Position numbers and translations under genes: made by a program. Below, piece after piece: positions 26,708 to 36,107 of a stretch of 64,000 bases of DNA (within the stretch, counting starts at the first letter, position 1; every line of letters starts with the position of its first letter). The notes under the pieces were generated by a model. The model saw only the letters and a list, made by a program, of their open reading frames with translations. It ran no database searches and had not been told where the DNA came from. The stretch is from CAZVWV01 sp964631745 (GTDB taxonomy: Bacteria; Bdellovibrionota_C; UBA2361; JBGSMV01), in the NCBI GenBank assembly GCA_964631745.1, contig CAZVWV010000002.1, positions 1-64,000 on the forward strand, in the 5' to 3' direction.

Positions 26708-28356
26708 GCGGCGGCTCCCTCAGAAGCGCTGGAATTCGCGCCGGGTTTGTAAGTGTTGAGGCATACTCCGCCGTTTTTAATATTGCGTATGGTTAAGCCT
26801 GCCAGCGCCGGAGTGTTTCGGAGAAGCTCTAGCGTTAACTCTCTATCATTTTGCGGCTGCGCCAACTTGGCGCCGGCGCGCTCTGACAACCGGCAAAGTA
26901 TGCGCCAGTCCGGCTCAGAGCCTTCCGGAAAGTCTCTAACTTTGTCGGTGTATTGGAGCCGCATCTTCTGATTTACTAGCAATCCGGATTTTTCGAGGAT
27001 GCTGCGGGAAGGGAAAGTGACCTTCGCCTCTGAAGCCAAAACTGATTTGGCATCCATAACTAACGCTACGCTTTGATCCAGTTTGGAGATAACATTTTTT
27101 AAATCCGGCAGATCGTTTGGGAGGACCGATCGATCCCCGACAAAAAGCGCAGACTTGAATTGGCCGTTTTTCAGATTTGAAATGGCTTCGCGGTAACTCT
27201 GCCCGGGAGTACCAGTTTCTAGACCAGCAAACTCTGCACCTCTAAAATTGGCGGCGTAATCGGGGCTGACAAGAATTTTTTCGACTGCGCTCAGTTCCCG
27301 TTCAGAGTAAGCCACTACAACCTTATAGTTCTTTACTGCTTTTTCTAGGAACTGTTTTAAGATCCAATATTCCTCAAGCAGAAGATCTGGCGAAGCGAAA
27401 CAGACAAGCGGTAAGTGCTGTGTCAATTTCTGAGCTTCAGCCAGGGCCTGGTCCCAAGAGGTCTCATGGCCATGCAAACGCGGGGCAGTTAATCTATCTT
27501 TTGGAAGAAAGCGCTCAAAGCCGTACCGCCCTTCGTCGCAAAGCCACTCTTTGTTGACATGCGCGTTGTAACGGGCCTTCACCGTTACAATCTCTCCGTC
27601 TCGCTCGGCCACTTTGACGTTACATCCGGTTGAACAACCGGGGCAAATTGCATCAGTCTGCTTGGTAAACCAAATTCTAGTGTTGAAGCGCCAATCGCGG
27701 TGCGTGAGCGCTCCCACAGGGCATAAATCTACAACCGTACCCGAAAGCGCGTTGTCGAGGGGTTTATCGGGATTTACGGTAATCATGGATCGGTCGCCGC
27801 GGTTTATCATGCCGATCTCATGCGTCTCGGTAATTTCGTCGCAAAAGCGCACGCAGCGTGTGCACATAATGCAGCGCTCGCCGTCTAAGATAACGTGGGG
27901 GCCAAGCTCTTCGGCTTTGACTTTATGCACCTTCTCTTCCATGAAGCGGCTGGGGTTGGCGTTGTATTCGAAGTGATAATCTTGAAGCTTACAGTGCCCG
28001 GCCTGGTCGCAAACAGTGCAGTCCAGCGGATGATTAATCAGAATCATCTCCAAGGTACTTTCCTGTGCGGCCTTTACTTCAGGGCTAGTGTGATGCGTGG
28101 AAACTTTCATGCCTTCGGTAACCTGTGCGTGGCAGGCAACTGCGAGCTTTGGCGCACCTTCGACTTTGACTTGGCACATGCGGCAATTGGCGGGCACGGA
28201 GAGATCCTGGTGGTAACAATAATAAGGGATGTCTATACTGGCGGCTGCGGCGGCCTTAATAATATTAGAGCCCTTTGTAACGCTTACGCTTTTCCCATCG
28301 ATCGTGAGCGTCACCATTTCGGGAGCTTTGCCGGAGCCGTTGCCGTTACCACTCAT
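26698..28356 (-). CDS. nuoG: NADH-quinone oxidoreductase subunit G, short form with N7 cluster motif
   Basis: The protein has 552 residues, short for NuoG (about 690 to 910). It has an N-terminal [2Fe-2S] ferredoxin domain (PYYCYHQDLSVPANCRMCQV), the His-Cys3 site in HPLDCTVCDQAGHCKLQDY, a [4Fe-4S] site CIMCTRCVRFC, and CPGCSTGC followed 27 residues later by a Cys. That last pattern, C-x2-C-x3-C-x27-C, is the binding motif of the off-path cluster N7. The remaining part is a shortened molybdopterin-type domain. Start ATG overlaps the nuoF stop by one base. Confidence 0.94.
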   Translation of the reverse strand: MSGNGNGSGKAPEMVTLTIDGKSVSVTKGSNIIKAAAAASIDIPYYCYHQDLSVPANCRMCQVKVEGAPKLAVACHAQVTEGMKVSTHHTSPEVKAAQESTLEMILINHPLDCTVCDQAGHCKLQDYHFEYNANPSRFMEEKVHKVKAEELGPHVILDGERCIMCTRCVRFCDEITETHEIGMINRGDRSMITVNPDKPLDNALSGTVVDLCPVGALTHRDWRFNTRIWFTKQTDAICPGCSTGCNVKVAERDGEIVTVKARYNAHVNKEWLCDEGRYGFERFLPKDRLTAPRLHGHETSWDQALAEAQKLTQHLPLVCFASPDLLLEEYWILKQFLEKAVKNYKVVVAYSERELSAVEKILVSPDYAANFRGAEFAGLETGTPGQSYREAISNLKNGQFKSALFVGDRSVLPNDLPDLKNVISKLDQSVALVMDAKSVLASEAKVTFPSRSILEKSGLLVNQKMRLQYTDKVRDFPEGSEPDWRILCRLSERAGAKLAQPQNDRELTLELLRNTPALAGLTIRNIKNGGVCLNTYKPGANSSASEGAAAWS

Positions 28357-29669
28357 CAGTGCGCCCCTTCATAAACGATATTTAAAAAATCACGGTGCGG
28401 AATCTTCCCGGTAGCGGATTCTATGATTCGCTCCTTAAATTCTTCCGAGAATTTTCGGATGATACTGACATATGGCAGCACCATAGTGTCGCCGAAGGCG
28501 CAGATGGTGTGCCCGCCAATCTGACTGCATACGTTTTCGATCAGCGCTAAGTCGCCGGGCATCCCCATACCGCGTGAGATGCGGGTGACGATCTTCTCGA
28601 TCCAATGCCCACCCTCGCGACACGGCGTACACTGCCCGCAAGATTCATGCGAGTAGAATCTGGTAAGATTTAAGAGCGCCTCGACCATGTCGGTGGTGTC
28701 ATCAAGCACCATGAAACCGGCGCAGCCAAGCGAGGAACCGGCGTTCTTCAAAGAGTCGTAATCCATGGTTAGTCCATCGATCTCGTCGCCACGTAAAACT
28801 CCGACAGATGATCCACCGGGAATCAGACATTTTAGTTTTCGTCCGTTCCAGATGCCACCCAGTTCATCTTCTATGAATTGGCGCACAGGGTACCCCATTT
28901 CAATCTCGTAGATGCCGGGCTTATTAATATGGCCGGAGGCGGAGACTAGCTTCGTGCCTGCGGAGTTCTTAACGCCGATCTTTGAGTAGGCAGCGCCGCC
29001 GTTTTCCATAATCCAGGGTACGTTTGCGAGAGTTTCGACGTTGTTAATAACAGTCGGACAGTTCATAAAGCCTGAAACCGCCGGGAAAGGAGGCTTCATG
29101 CGGGGTTGCCCTTTCTTTCCCTCTAAAGAATTTAGTAGCGCGCTTTCTTCGCCGCAGATGTAAGCGCCAGCGCCGCGATGGATCACCATCTCATGATTAA
29201 AGCCAGAGCCGAAAATATTCTTACCGAGATACCCCGCAGCATAAGCTTCATCGATAGCTGCTTTGGTACGGGCGTAGGGGTAGCCGTATTCGCCGCGCAC
29301 GTAAATGCAAGACCAGTTACTTTGAAGCGCCCAGGCTGCAATCAACATGCCCTCAATCAAGAGATGCGGATCGTTTTCCATCAGCAATCGATCTTTGAAG
29401 GTGCCCGGCTCACTTTCGTCGGCGTTACAGATTAAGTATACGGGCTTCCCGGAATTGCGCGGAACGAAGCTCCACTTCATCCCCATTGGGAACCCGGCAC
29501 CGCCGCGACCACGCAGATTTGAACTTTTTACCTCTTCGATCACTTTCAGAGGATCCATAGCCAGCGCTTTTCTTACATTTTTATAGGCGCCCCGGCTCTC
29601 TGCACCTTGCAAAGTGTGCTGATTAGGCTCACGAATGTTTTTAAGTAGTATTTGTAAATGCTGTGCCAC
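28356..29669 (-). CDS. nuoF: NADH-quinone oxidoreductase subunit F
   Basis: The protein has 437 residues. It holds the NADH/FMN site (SNLRGRGGAGFPMGMKW, CNADESEPGTFKDR, YICGEESALLNSLEG) and the [4Fe-4S] N3 ligands in ESCGQCTPCREG with the later Cys. It is the electron entry subunit, oxidising NADH. The annotated start is a GTG at 29669, 19 bases after nuoE. Confidence 0.96.
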   Translation of the reverse strand: MAQHLQILLKNIREPNQHTLQGAESRGAYKNVRKALAMDPLKVIEEVKSSNLRGRGGAGFPMGMKWSFVPRNSGKPVYLICNADESEPGTFKDRLLMENDPHLLIEGMLIAAWALQSNWSCIYVRGEYGYPYARTKAAIDEAYAAGYLGKNIFGSGFNHEMVIHRGAGAYICGEESALLNSLEGKKGQPRMKPPFPAVSGFMNCPTVINNVETLANVPWIMENGGAAYSKIGVKNSAGTKLVSASGHINKPGIYEIEMGYPVRQFIEDELGGIWNGRKLKCLIPGGSSVGVLRGDEIDGLTMDYDSLKNAGSSLGCAGFMVLDDTTDMVEALLNLTRFYSHESCGQCTPCREGGHWIEKIVTRISRGMGMPGDLALIENVCSQIGGHTICAFGDTMVLPYVSIIRKFSEEFKERIIESATGKIPHRDFLNIVYEGAH

Positions 29670-29687
29670 TGTATCTACTTCAATCTG

Positions 29688-30242
29688 TTAGCCTAAAACC
29701 TGCGATTTTGAGTAGCCCTTTAAGCCCTCGCCTAATTTATCTTCAATCATCGATAAACTTAAGTTAGGTTTATCCTTTTGAATTTGGTCTACGATCTTTA
29801 AGAGCTCCGCCGCTGTCAGCTTCTCAAAGAAGCAATCATTTACCTGGCACATCGGAGCAGTTCCACATGAGCCCAAACACTCGACCTCTTCGAAGCTGAA
29901 CATTCCATCTGGGGTGACTTCCCGGGGCCTTGTGCCAAATTTATGGGCAAGCGCCTCAGAGAGTTTCTTTGAGCCGCGAACCGCACAGGAAAGTGTGCGG
30001 CACACCTGAAAATGATATTTGCCCAGGGGCTTTTGGCGATACATGGAATAGAAGCTGATAAGCTCTTGCACGTGCACGGGGGCAAGTCCTGCTTTTTCAG
30101 ATACCCAAGCCACAGCTCTTTCGTCAAGGCAGCCCAGCTCTTCCTGCACTATATATAGTGCCACCATAGCCGCGGATTGCTTACTTGGATAGAGGGCTTT
30201 GACATCCTCAATTCTCTTTTCGGCTTTATCTGAAAGCTTCAT
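29688..30242 (-). CDS. nuoE: NADH-quinone oxidoreductase subunit E
   Basis: The protein has 184 residues from the ATG at 30242, which overlaps the nuoD stop as ATGA; a GTG at 30251 is the alternative. The thioredoxin-like domain has the four ligands of [2Fe-2S] cluster N1a in CRTLSCAVRG and VECLGSCGTAPMCQVN. A C-terminal extension of about 30 residues follows the domain. Confidence 0.95.
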   Translation of the reverse strand: MKLSDKAEKRIEDVKALYPSKQSAAMVALYIVQEELGCLDERAVAWVSEKAGLAPVHVQELISFYSMYRQKPLGKYHFQVCRTLSCAVRGSKKLSEALAHKFGTRPREVTPDGMFSFEEVECLGSCGTAPMCQVNDCFFEKLTAAELLKIVDQIQKDKPNLSLSMIEDKLGEGLKGYSKSQVLG

Positions 30243-31516
30243 CTGTCGCACTCCCCGCCGATCATATTAATCATGCCAAAAATCGGAACGATATCGGCAA
30301 TAGAGTGCCCCAAAAGCATCTTGCGCATGGCCCCCATATGAATAAAAGATGGCGCGCGCACATGCACTTTATAAGGGTGGCCGGAGCCGTCTGAGACGGT
30401 GTAAAATCCGAGCTCGCCATTACCCCCCTCGACCGGCATATAGACATCGCCGACCGGGGGTTTAATGCCGTACATTACCATTTCAAAATGGTTAATCATT
30501 CCGTCGATTGAATTGTAAACCTGTTCCTTGGGAACTAGTGTTATGTGGGGATCGTCTACAGAGATGGGGCCGCCGGGCAGATGTTTCAAGGCTTGCTCAC
30601 AGATGCGCATCGACTGCTCAGCTTCTTGGAACCTCACCAAAAAGCGATCGTAGTTGTCCCCCTTTGAGCCAAGCGGCACGGTGAATTCAAAGTCTTCGTA
30701 GCTTGAATAAGGGAAGGCTTTGCGCACGTCGTAATTTAGGCCGGAGGCGCGTCCCATAGGGCCGGTTAGAGAGTAATCAATCGCTTCCTGCTTAGAAACT
30801 TTGGCCACGTCGCACATGCGGTCCATGAAGATTCTGTTTCTGGTAAGGAGCCTATCGCAGTCGGAGAGAATCTTGCGAGTTTGTTTAAATGCCTGAGCCA
30901 TCTTTTCGCCAAAGCCGTCGGGCAGATCGTAACGTAGGCCCCCTACTCTGCCGTAGGAAATTGTGAGGCGTGCCCCGGTGACGTCCTCGATAAGCTCCCA
31001 GAGCAGCTCTCTAGCTTCAATCATGTATAACATGACGGTAAAGGCACCGAGTTCCATGGCAGAGGCGCCGAGACAGGTAAGGTGATCTGAAACGCGCGAG
31101 ATCTCAGACATAATCACGCGAATATATTGGCACCGTCTTGGAACTTCGATTCCTAAAAGCTTTTCGATCGTGAGGCACCAGCCCACGTTGTTGATTATGG
31201 GAGAAACATAATTTAGGCGATCAGCGTACGGCATGACTTGGTTGTAGTCGACCGTCTCGCACATTTTTTCGAAGCCGCGGTGCAGATAACCGACTTCGAC
31301 GTCGGCGTCGATGATGCGTTCCCCGACTAACTCGGCGACCACCCGCACAGTGCCGTGTGTGGCGGGATGGGCCGGTCCGAAGTTTAAGATCATGCTCTCC
31401 GAGTGCAGATCGTCTCCCAATTTGTGAGAGCGCATGTGGGTAGTGACGCCGCCAGCGCCGTAATCTACGTTTAGAAGCTCTTTATCGGGAACGGCCGAAT
31501 AATTAGACTCACTCAT
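30239..31516 (-). CDS. nuoD: NADH-quinone oxidoreductase subunit D
   Basis: The protein has 425 residues. It is the 49-kDa quinone-site subunit, homologous to NiFe hydrogenase large subunits. Hallmarks are NFGPAHPATHGTVRVVAELV, VGYLHRGFEKMCE, YADRLNYVSPIINN and the C-terminal FGMINMIGGECDR. It would form the quinone pocket with NuoB, which is not encoded in this operon. Confidence 0.97.
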   Translation of the reverse strand: MSESNYSAVPDKELLNVDYGAGGVTTHMRSHKLGDDLHSESMILNFGPAHPATHGTVRVVAELVGERIIDADVEVGYLHRGFEKMCETVDYNQVMPYADRLNYVSPIINNVGWCLTIEKLLGIEVPRRCQYIRVIMSEISRVSDHLTCLGASAMELGAFTVMLYMIEARELLWELIEDVTGARLTISYGRVGGLRYDLPDGFGEKMAQAFKQTRKILSDCDRLLTRNRIFMDRMCDVAKVSKQEAIDYSLTGPMGRASGLNYDVRKAFPYSSYEDFEFTVPLGSKGDNYDRFLVRFQEAEQSMRICEQALKHLPGGPISVDDPHITLVPKEQVYNSIDGMINHFEMVMYGIKPPVGDVYMPVEGGNGELGFYTVSDGSGHPYKVHVRAPSFIHMGAMRKMLLGHSIADIVPIFGMINMIGGECDR

Positions 31517-32154
31517 CGAGCAGCCTCCCTGTGATGCACTCCTAAATTCTGCTGCGGCTTATCTGTAGTCTCGGTAGATGTTTGCCCGGAAACTTTTCTT
31601 GAAATTTGAACCAATTCCGGCCGCAGCATCTTTCGTGCCGTGTTTTCAACTTCAGGTGCTCGGAGTTTTACGCGCGGCTGCTTGGCCTGCACTGGGTAGT
31701 CCTTTCGCAGTGGATAACCCTTGAACTCATCATACATAAGTATGCGCCTTAGGTCTGGGTGGTTACGGAATTGGATGCCGTACATATCCCAAACTTCGCG
31801 TTCCATAAAATTCGCGCTGGACCAAAGCGGCACTAGGCTTTCGATCTCTGATTCTTGCTCCGGCAGATCGAGTTTCACCCGCAAACGGTGTAGTTTTGTG
31901 GTGCTAAGCAGGTGGTAAACAAGCTCGAAACGATGCTCACGAGCGTCCATCCAATCAACAGCGGTGACACTTAGCAAAAGATCGAAATCAAGTTCGGCAT
32001 CAAGCTTTAAGAGTCTAAATAAATCGATGGCGTTCTGCGGGCTGATGCGAACTACAACGTCGCCGAGACTTAGATCAGCCTCTAAAAGTTGGCTGCCAAG
32101 CTTTGCCTTTAATAAGGCTAAAAGCTCCTGATTTCTAACCGGTTCTTTTTCCAT
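31513..32154 (-). CDS. nuoC: NADH-quinone oxidoreductase subunit C
   Basis: The protein has about 213 residues from the ATG at 32154; a GTG at 32175 would add seven. Family residues are LLSVTAVDWMDAREHRFELV, ANFMEREVWDMYGIQFRNHP and DLRRILMYDEFKGYPLRKDY. It is the 30-kDa hydrophilic subunit and the first gene of the operon; nuoA and nuoB, which usually precede it, are absent. Its stop overlaps the nuoD start as ATGA. A tail of about 40 polar residues follows the core. Confidence 0.94.
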   Translation of the reverse strand: MEKEPVRNQELLALLKAKLGSQLLEADLSLGDVVVRISPQNAIDLFRLLKLDAELDFDLLLSVTAVDWMDAREHRFELVYHLLSTTKLHRLRVKLDLPEQESEIESLVPLWSSANFMEREVWDMYGIQFRNHPDLRRILMYDEFKGYPLRKDYPVQAKQPRVKLRAPEVENTARKMLRPELVQISRKVSGQTSTETTDKPQQNLGVHHREAAR

Positions 32155-32291
32155 AAGGACTACGATTGGGCGCACACTTCCGTGTGTACTGCAAAAACTC
32201 CTAATTTGGCACGCAAAACGATACTCGCACTGTTGGTTTTATCGAATGCGCCTCTGCCTTGCAAGCTACTAAGGCGGTTGAGGTTCATGGC

Positions 32292-32319
32292 TTGCGTTAG
32301 AACATAAGAATTATATAGT
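32292..32319 (+). promoter_or_regulatory. Promoter of the HelD-like gene
   Basis: TTGCGT (32292-32297), a 16-base spacer and TATAGT (32314-32319) form a sigma-70-type promoter. The start of transcription would fall near 32326, two bases before the ATG at 32328. No Shine-Dalgarno sequence exists there (GCTCCCCC precedes the ATG), so the mRNA may be leaderless. Confidence 0.5.
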
Positions 32320-32327
32320 GCTCCCCC

Positions 32328-34313
32328 ATGATTTCAGAGGAAGAAAAGAGCCTTATCAGCAAGGAAGAGGAAATTCTTAAAACGACGATTGATTCTTTGG
32401 CTTCGCAACAAAAGCACGGGTTTGGGCGGCTAGGAGCGGAGAATATACGTGCTCGAACGTTGACGGCTGAGCTAGTGCTCACGAGACGGGCTGAGGACAA
32501 GCAGCTTTTGGCGTCGGACGAAGCAGTTTCACATGCCTTAATTGGAAAGAAGAAAGAGGAGCTTAAGAACATCGACCTGCTTCTAAAAAACCCGTATTTC
32601 GCGCGTTTTGAGGTGCAAGAGATACCGTCCCGGGGCGGTAGTAGTGTTGGCGAGGCGCGAAAGATTGAGTACAAGCTCGGATTTGTGGCCAATCCGGACT
32701 GCCGCATCATGGATTGGCGCAAGGCGCCTATCTCAAAGCTTTATTACGAGTATAAGGAAGGTGACGAATATTTTGAGGAGATCCAGGGGCGAGAGCGTGA
32801 GGGCACTATAACGTTAAGGCATGCGCTGGAGATCTCGGCCGGTGCGTTGACCAAAGTTAGTGGCGCCAAGGGAACCTTCGTTAAGAAGGGCGAGGTTTGG
32901 GAGAAACGCGGCGAGGCTGGCGGCGATGAACATCAGAGCGGCACTCTGCCACATATCCTTAGCCTTATTACCCCCGAGCAGTTCAAAACCATTTCGGAAG
33001 AATCAACCATTCCGTTATTGATTCAGGGCGTAGCGGGCTCGGGCAAGACCACCGTGGCTCTGCATCGCTTGGCGTGGTTGCTGCATGAGGAAAACTCTGC
33101 CCTGCTTTCGTCTGAGTGTTTGGTGTTGGTGTTAAGTCAAACATTGAAGCGATACATCACAGGCTTGTTGCCTGCGGTTGGCGCGCCTGAAGTAAAGATT
33201 CAAACCTTTGCCGAGTGGGCGGCGGAAACAATTTCGCATTTTATGCCTGCATTCTGCGGTGAAGATGGAAGGCTACAAGTGCTTAATATTGAGCCTCCGC
33301 TTGGCGTGCAACGCGTTAAGACCAGCATGGCGCTCCTAAGGATGCTTGAGAGCGAGCGTGACATTGCGGATCCTTACGACCTCTTAATTAGATGCTTGTC
33401 AAATTATCGCCAATTAATTGAATTGGATGAAACCAAGCTTTTAGATCGCGAGGTGATCGATGCTGCCCTAAGCCGCACCATCAGCAATCGGGAGCAGGCA
33501 ACTCTCGAAGCGTGCGATCTGGCGTTTTTCATGCGTGCGCTTGAGCTAAGGGAGAAACAGATATTTCTTCCTGACAAAAAAACTGGGCATCTTGGGCATT
33601 TAGTGGCAGACGAAGTTCAGGACATGAGCGCGCTTGAGCTTGCTTGTATTTTCGGGGGAGTCAAAAAATCCGGAAGTGTGACCTTGGTGGGTGACACCTC
33701 TCAGGCCCTCTCCGGAAAGCAGTTTGTTGGCTGGGAGAAACTGCGAAGCTATTGGGGGCTTAAGGATTCACTTTCCAGATTTATCACCTTGGATGTTAGT
33801 CACCGCTCAACGCAACAGATCATGCGCTTTGCCAACTACGTGCAAGGCAATCAGTCCAAGGCACAAGGCAGGGAGGGTCGCCCGCCGATTCTCTTCAAAT
33901 GCGCAGGTCATCAAGCAGCCTTAAGTGCCGCCATGAATTGGTTGAACGAAGCCATGAAACGGTATCCAAACGCCCTCACTTGTGTAATTTGCGGGACTTC
34001 CCAACAGGCCAAGGAGTTGCATGGGCTCTTGGAACCAACCTTCGGTGCGGCGTTGAGAATCGGCCAGACCGAGGACTTTAGCTTTGAAGAAGGCATTGTG
34101 ATTGCGCCACTACAGGTGGTGCGGGGCTTAGAGTTTGTAAACGTGCTGATTTGGGAACCGGATTCAAAGTTCTTCCCGGCCGATGAGCACGGGCGGAATT
34201 TATTTTACACCGCAGCCACCAGGGCCTCGCAGAATTTGTGTATGGTGGCGAGTAAGGCTTTGAGCGCACTAATGCCAAGAGAGGAGAGTCGCTTGATGCG
34301 GGTGGTGGCGTGA
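32328..34313 (+). CDS. HelD-like superfamily 1 (UvrD-type) helicase
   Basis: The protein has 661 residues. The N-terminal roughly 120 residues form a charged coiled coil (EEEKSLISKEEEILKTTID). Then come FEVQEIP.. and DCRIMDWRKAPISKLYYEY, matching the 'I-D-W-R-A-P' segment of HelD proteins. The helicase core has Walker A GVAGSGKTTVALHRLAWLLH, Walker B LVADEVQDMS, VTLVGDTSQALSG (motif III), and EEGIVIAPLQVVRGLEF plus YTAATRAS (motifs V-VI). By family knowledge HelD frees stalled RNA polymerase from DNA. It is shorter than Bacillus HelD (774). It diverges from the nuo operon. Confidence 0.82.
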   Translation: MISEEEKSLISKEEEILKTTIDSLASQQKHGFGRLGAENIRARTLTAELVLTRRAEDKQLLASDEAVSHALIGKKKEELKNIDLLLKNPYFARFEVQEIPSRGGSSVGEARKIEYKLGFVANPDCRIMDWRKAPISKLYYEYKEGDEYFEEIQGREREGTITLRHALEISAGALTKVSGAKGTFVKKGEVWEKRGEAGGDEHQSGTLPHILSLITPEQFKTISEESTIPLLIQGVAGSGKTTVALHRLAWLLHEENSALLSSECLVLVLSQTLKRYITGLLPAVGAPEVKIQTFAEWAAETISHFMPAFCGEDGRLQVLNIEPPLGVQRVKTSMALLRMLESERDIADPYDLLIRCLSNYRQLIELDETKLLDREVIDAALSRTISNREQATLEACDLAFFMRALELREKQIFLPDKKTGHLGHLVADEVQDMSALELACIFGGVKKSGSVTLVGDTSQALSGKQFVGWEKLRSYWGLKDSLSRFITLDVSHRSTQQIMRFANYVQGNQSKAQGREGRPPILFKCAGHQAALSAAMNWLNEAMKRYPNALTCVICGTSQQAKELHGLLEPTFGAALRIGQTEDFSFEEGIVIAPLQVVRGLEFVNVLIWEPDSKFFPADEHGRNLFYTAATRASQNLCMVASKALSALMPREESRLMRVVA

Positions 34314-34370
34314 GGGGCGCGCGGATTGGTGTATTTGCTTATTATGTATATGCCTCAACCGCGTGATTCG

Positions 34371-34787
34371 CTACAGGCCACAATACTTACCAATTTGCAG
34401 CGCGAAATCCCTAAAAACACACATTTCAGTCGTTATTTTTTCGAAAACCCTGCCCCATTCAATAGTCGCGTATCGATGCACTAACAAATTCCTAAACCCT
34501 ACCGCTTTCGAAAGTTTCTCAGCCAGCGATTTTTCTATTATTCCCTTTCCGCCAAGCTCCAAGAATAGGCTTCCTGCCGACAAACCACCGAGATCATCAA
34601 GGTCTGAGGCAAGATGCGCAGCTATGTCGATACAGTTCTGTACCGCGCGCTCTAGGTTTACCGAAATGATGTCTTGGATATCAAGATCCACGAAAAGTCG
34701 GTCAGCCGACTCTGGCATCTTACTCTCAATTCGCGCCACGCAATTTCTTAGATTTTCTAACTTTTGTGCAACTAACTTTCTATCCAT
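34371..34787 (-). CDS. hepT: HepT-family HEPN toxin
   Basis: The protein has 138 residues, all helical (DUF86/HEPN). It carries RNLLVHRY, the R-x4-H-x-Y catalytic motif of HepT RNases. It overlaps the upstream mntA by 8 bases. In the known system MntA adenylylates the Tyr of this motif and so silences the RNase. The full motif suggests an active toxin. Confidence 0.9.
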   Translation of the reverse strand: MDRKLVAQKLENLRNCVARIESKMPESADRLFVDLDIQDIISVNLERAVQNCIDIAAHLASDLDDLGGLSAGSLFLELGGKGIIEKSLAEKLSKAVGFRNLLVHRYATIEWGRVFEKITTEMCVFRDFALQIGKYCGL

Positions 34788-35190
34788 GAATAAACCTTTC
34801 GCGACGCGCTTTAAGTATCGACTCCCACAACGGAATGTAGTCTAGTCCTTCCATCAAACACCGGGAGATAAGATTACCATACAACTCAGAATTTCGATTA
34901 ATAAGCGTTACCCTGCAAGAGACGATCTGCTGCAGCAAGACTCCGGATGCTGCCCGAAGATCAATGAGATCGATTTCTTTATTGGTTTTTTGAGATAAGC
35001 GCTGCGCCAAGTTAAGACGTTCATCCATGGTGAGCGGATGTTTCATTGCCACTGCTATATCGATATCACTATGCGACGTGGCGCCCCCATTTGCATACGA
35101 CCCGAAGCAGATCGCCAGTTGAAGATTGGGGATCTCCGTTAGAGTGTTTTTGATTGTTTCCAACAGACTCGACAGTATTTTCTTGGGCAT
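34780..35190 (-). CDS. mntA: MntA-family nucleotidyltransferase antitoxin
   Basis: The protein has 136 residues. It has ICFGSYANGGATSHSDIDIA, the G-S-x10-D-x-D motif of minimal nucleotidyltransferases, plus a further acidic residue in KEIDLIDLR. With HepT it forms a type VII toxin-antitoxin pair in which the toxin is AMPylated. The order antitoxin-toxin and the overlap are usual for MntA/HepT loci. A TATAAT lies about 40 bases upstream on the minus strand. Confidence 0.9.
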   Translation of the reverse strand: MPKKILSSLLETIKNTLTEIPNLQLAICFGSYANGGATSHSDIDIAVAMKHPLTMDERLNLAQRLSQKTNKEIDLIDLRAASGVLLQQIVSCRVTLINRNSELYGNLISRCLMEGLDYIPLWESILKARRERFIHG

Positions 35191-35333
35191 AACTTCAGCC
35201 GAACTTAAAATTGGTACGATATCAGAGCATTATATACTACTCTAAAAGAGAGAGGAAGCTTCGCGCGCGGAAGCTCATGTACAAAAATCTCTCGATTTTC
35301 GCTCAGAGACCATGCGCAATTTTTCAGCTGCTG

Positions 35334-36107
35334 TTACGCCAATATCGGGCAGGCGCCACGGATTGAGCCATAATGCGCTTTATCTTTACTGCCGGGGGTG
35401 TGGTTCACTTCGCCCTTCTTGTTGATATATAGGCAGCCCAGCTGAGTTGGTTTGAGCTGTTTTACCATGGCGTGCGCCTGGTCTAGTGCTTTGATCCAAC
35501 GCAGCTTAATCTGCTTTGGATCAACCTCCACACGCAAGGTCTCCTGAGCTAACAGGTCGGGGGTAATCCTGGCATTTCTAGCGATCATTTCTAGAATTAG
35601 TTCCGGCGTAAAGCCCGGATCCTTTCCGCAAGCTGCCCAGCAACACGCTCCAAGATGCAGGAGCGTATCGTGAATTGAAAGTATGTCGATTACGTCACGA
35701 ACCTCGGTGCGCCCCGCCAGGGCGAGGCACTTGTTAATGGCGGCATCTATCTCATGCAGCCGGTAGCCTAGGTCAGGGTCAGGTATAATGGGGAAGAAAC
35801 GAAAGGCAGAGTCGCTTGTCCATTCAAGCTTCACTCCGTCGTTAGTATCCTTAACAAAGGCTCTGACAAAGTTGGGTGTTTCAATCAGTACTTCAACTTT
35901 AAATCCATTACCTTTTAGGGTGTTTATATCGGCAATGGCGCTTAATGTTACGCTCGCAGCAGGATCATGAAAGAGATCGATATCTCTGGAAAACCGCGGC
36001 GAATCCGGAGATCTATTTATTACGGTTGCTCCGGCGACATAGCTTTCCGGATTTCGATTTACCGCAAGCAGCGAGAGAACCTTTCGTTGGAATGGTGTTA
36101 AGGGCAT
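35334..36107 (-). CDS. AbiEii/AbiGii-like nucleotidyltransferase
   Basis: The protein has 257 residues. The nucleotidyltransferase signature is at about residues 25-50: VAGATVINRSPDSPRFSRDI then DLFHD, a D-x-D in the position used by AbiEii proteins. It is followed by VKLEWTSDSAFRFFP and GYRLHEIDAAINKCLALAGR then EVRDVIDIL, also typical (K-x-x-A, R-x-x-x-D-x-x-D-L). A C-terminal domain of about 80 residues is unassigned. It overlaps the upstream BrnA-like gene by 10 bases. Toxin role is inferred from family and context. Confidence 0.75.
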   Translation of the reverse strand: MPLTPFQRKVLSLLAVNRNPESYVAGATVINRSPDSPRFSRDIDLFHDPAASVTLSAIADINTLKGNGFKVEVLIETPNFVRAFVKDTNDGVKLEWTSDSAFRFFPIIPDPDLGYRLHEIDAAINKCLALAGRTEVRDVIDILSIHDTLLHLGACCWAACGKDPGFTPELILEMIARNARITPDLLAQETLRVEVDPKQIKLRWIKALDQAHAMVKQLKPTQLGCLYINKKGEVNHTPGSKDKAHYGSIRGACPILA

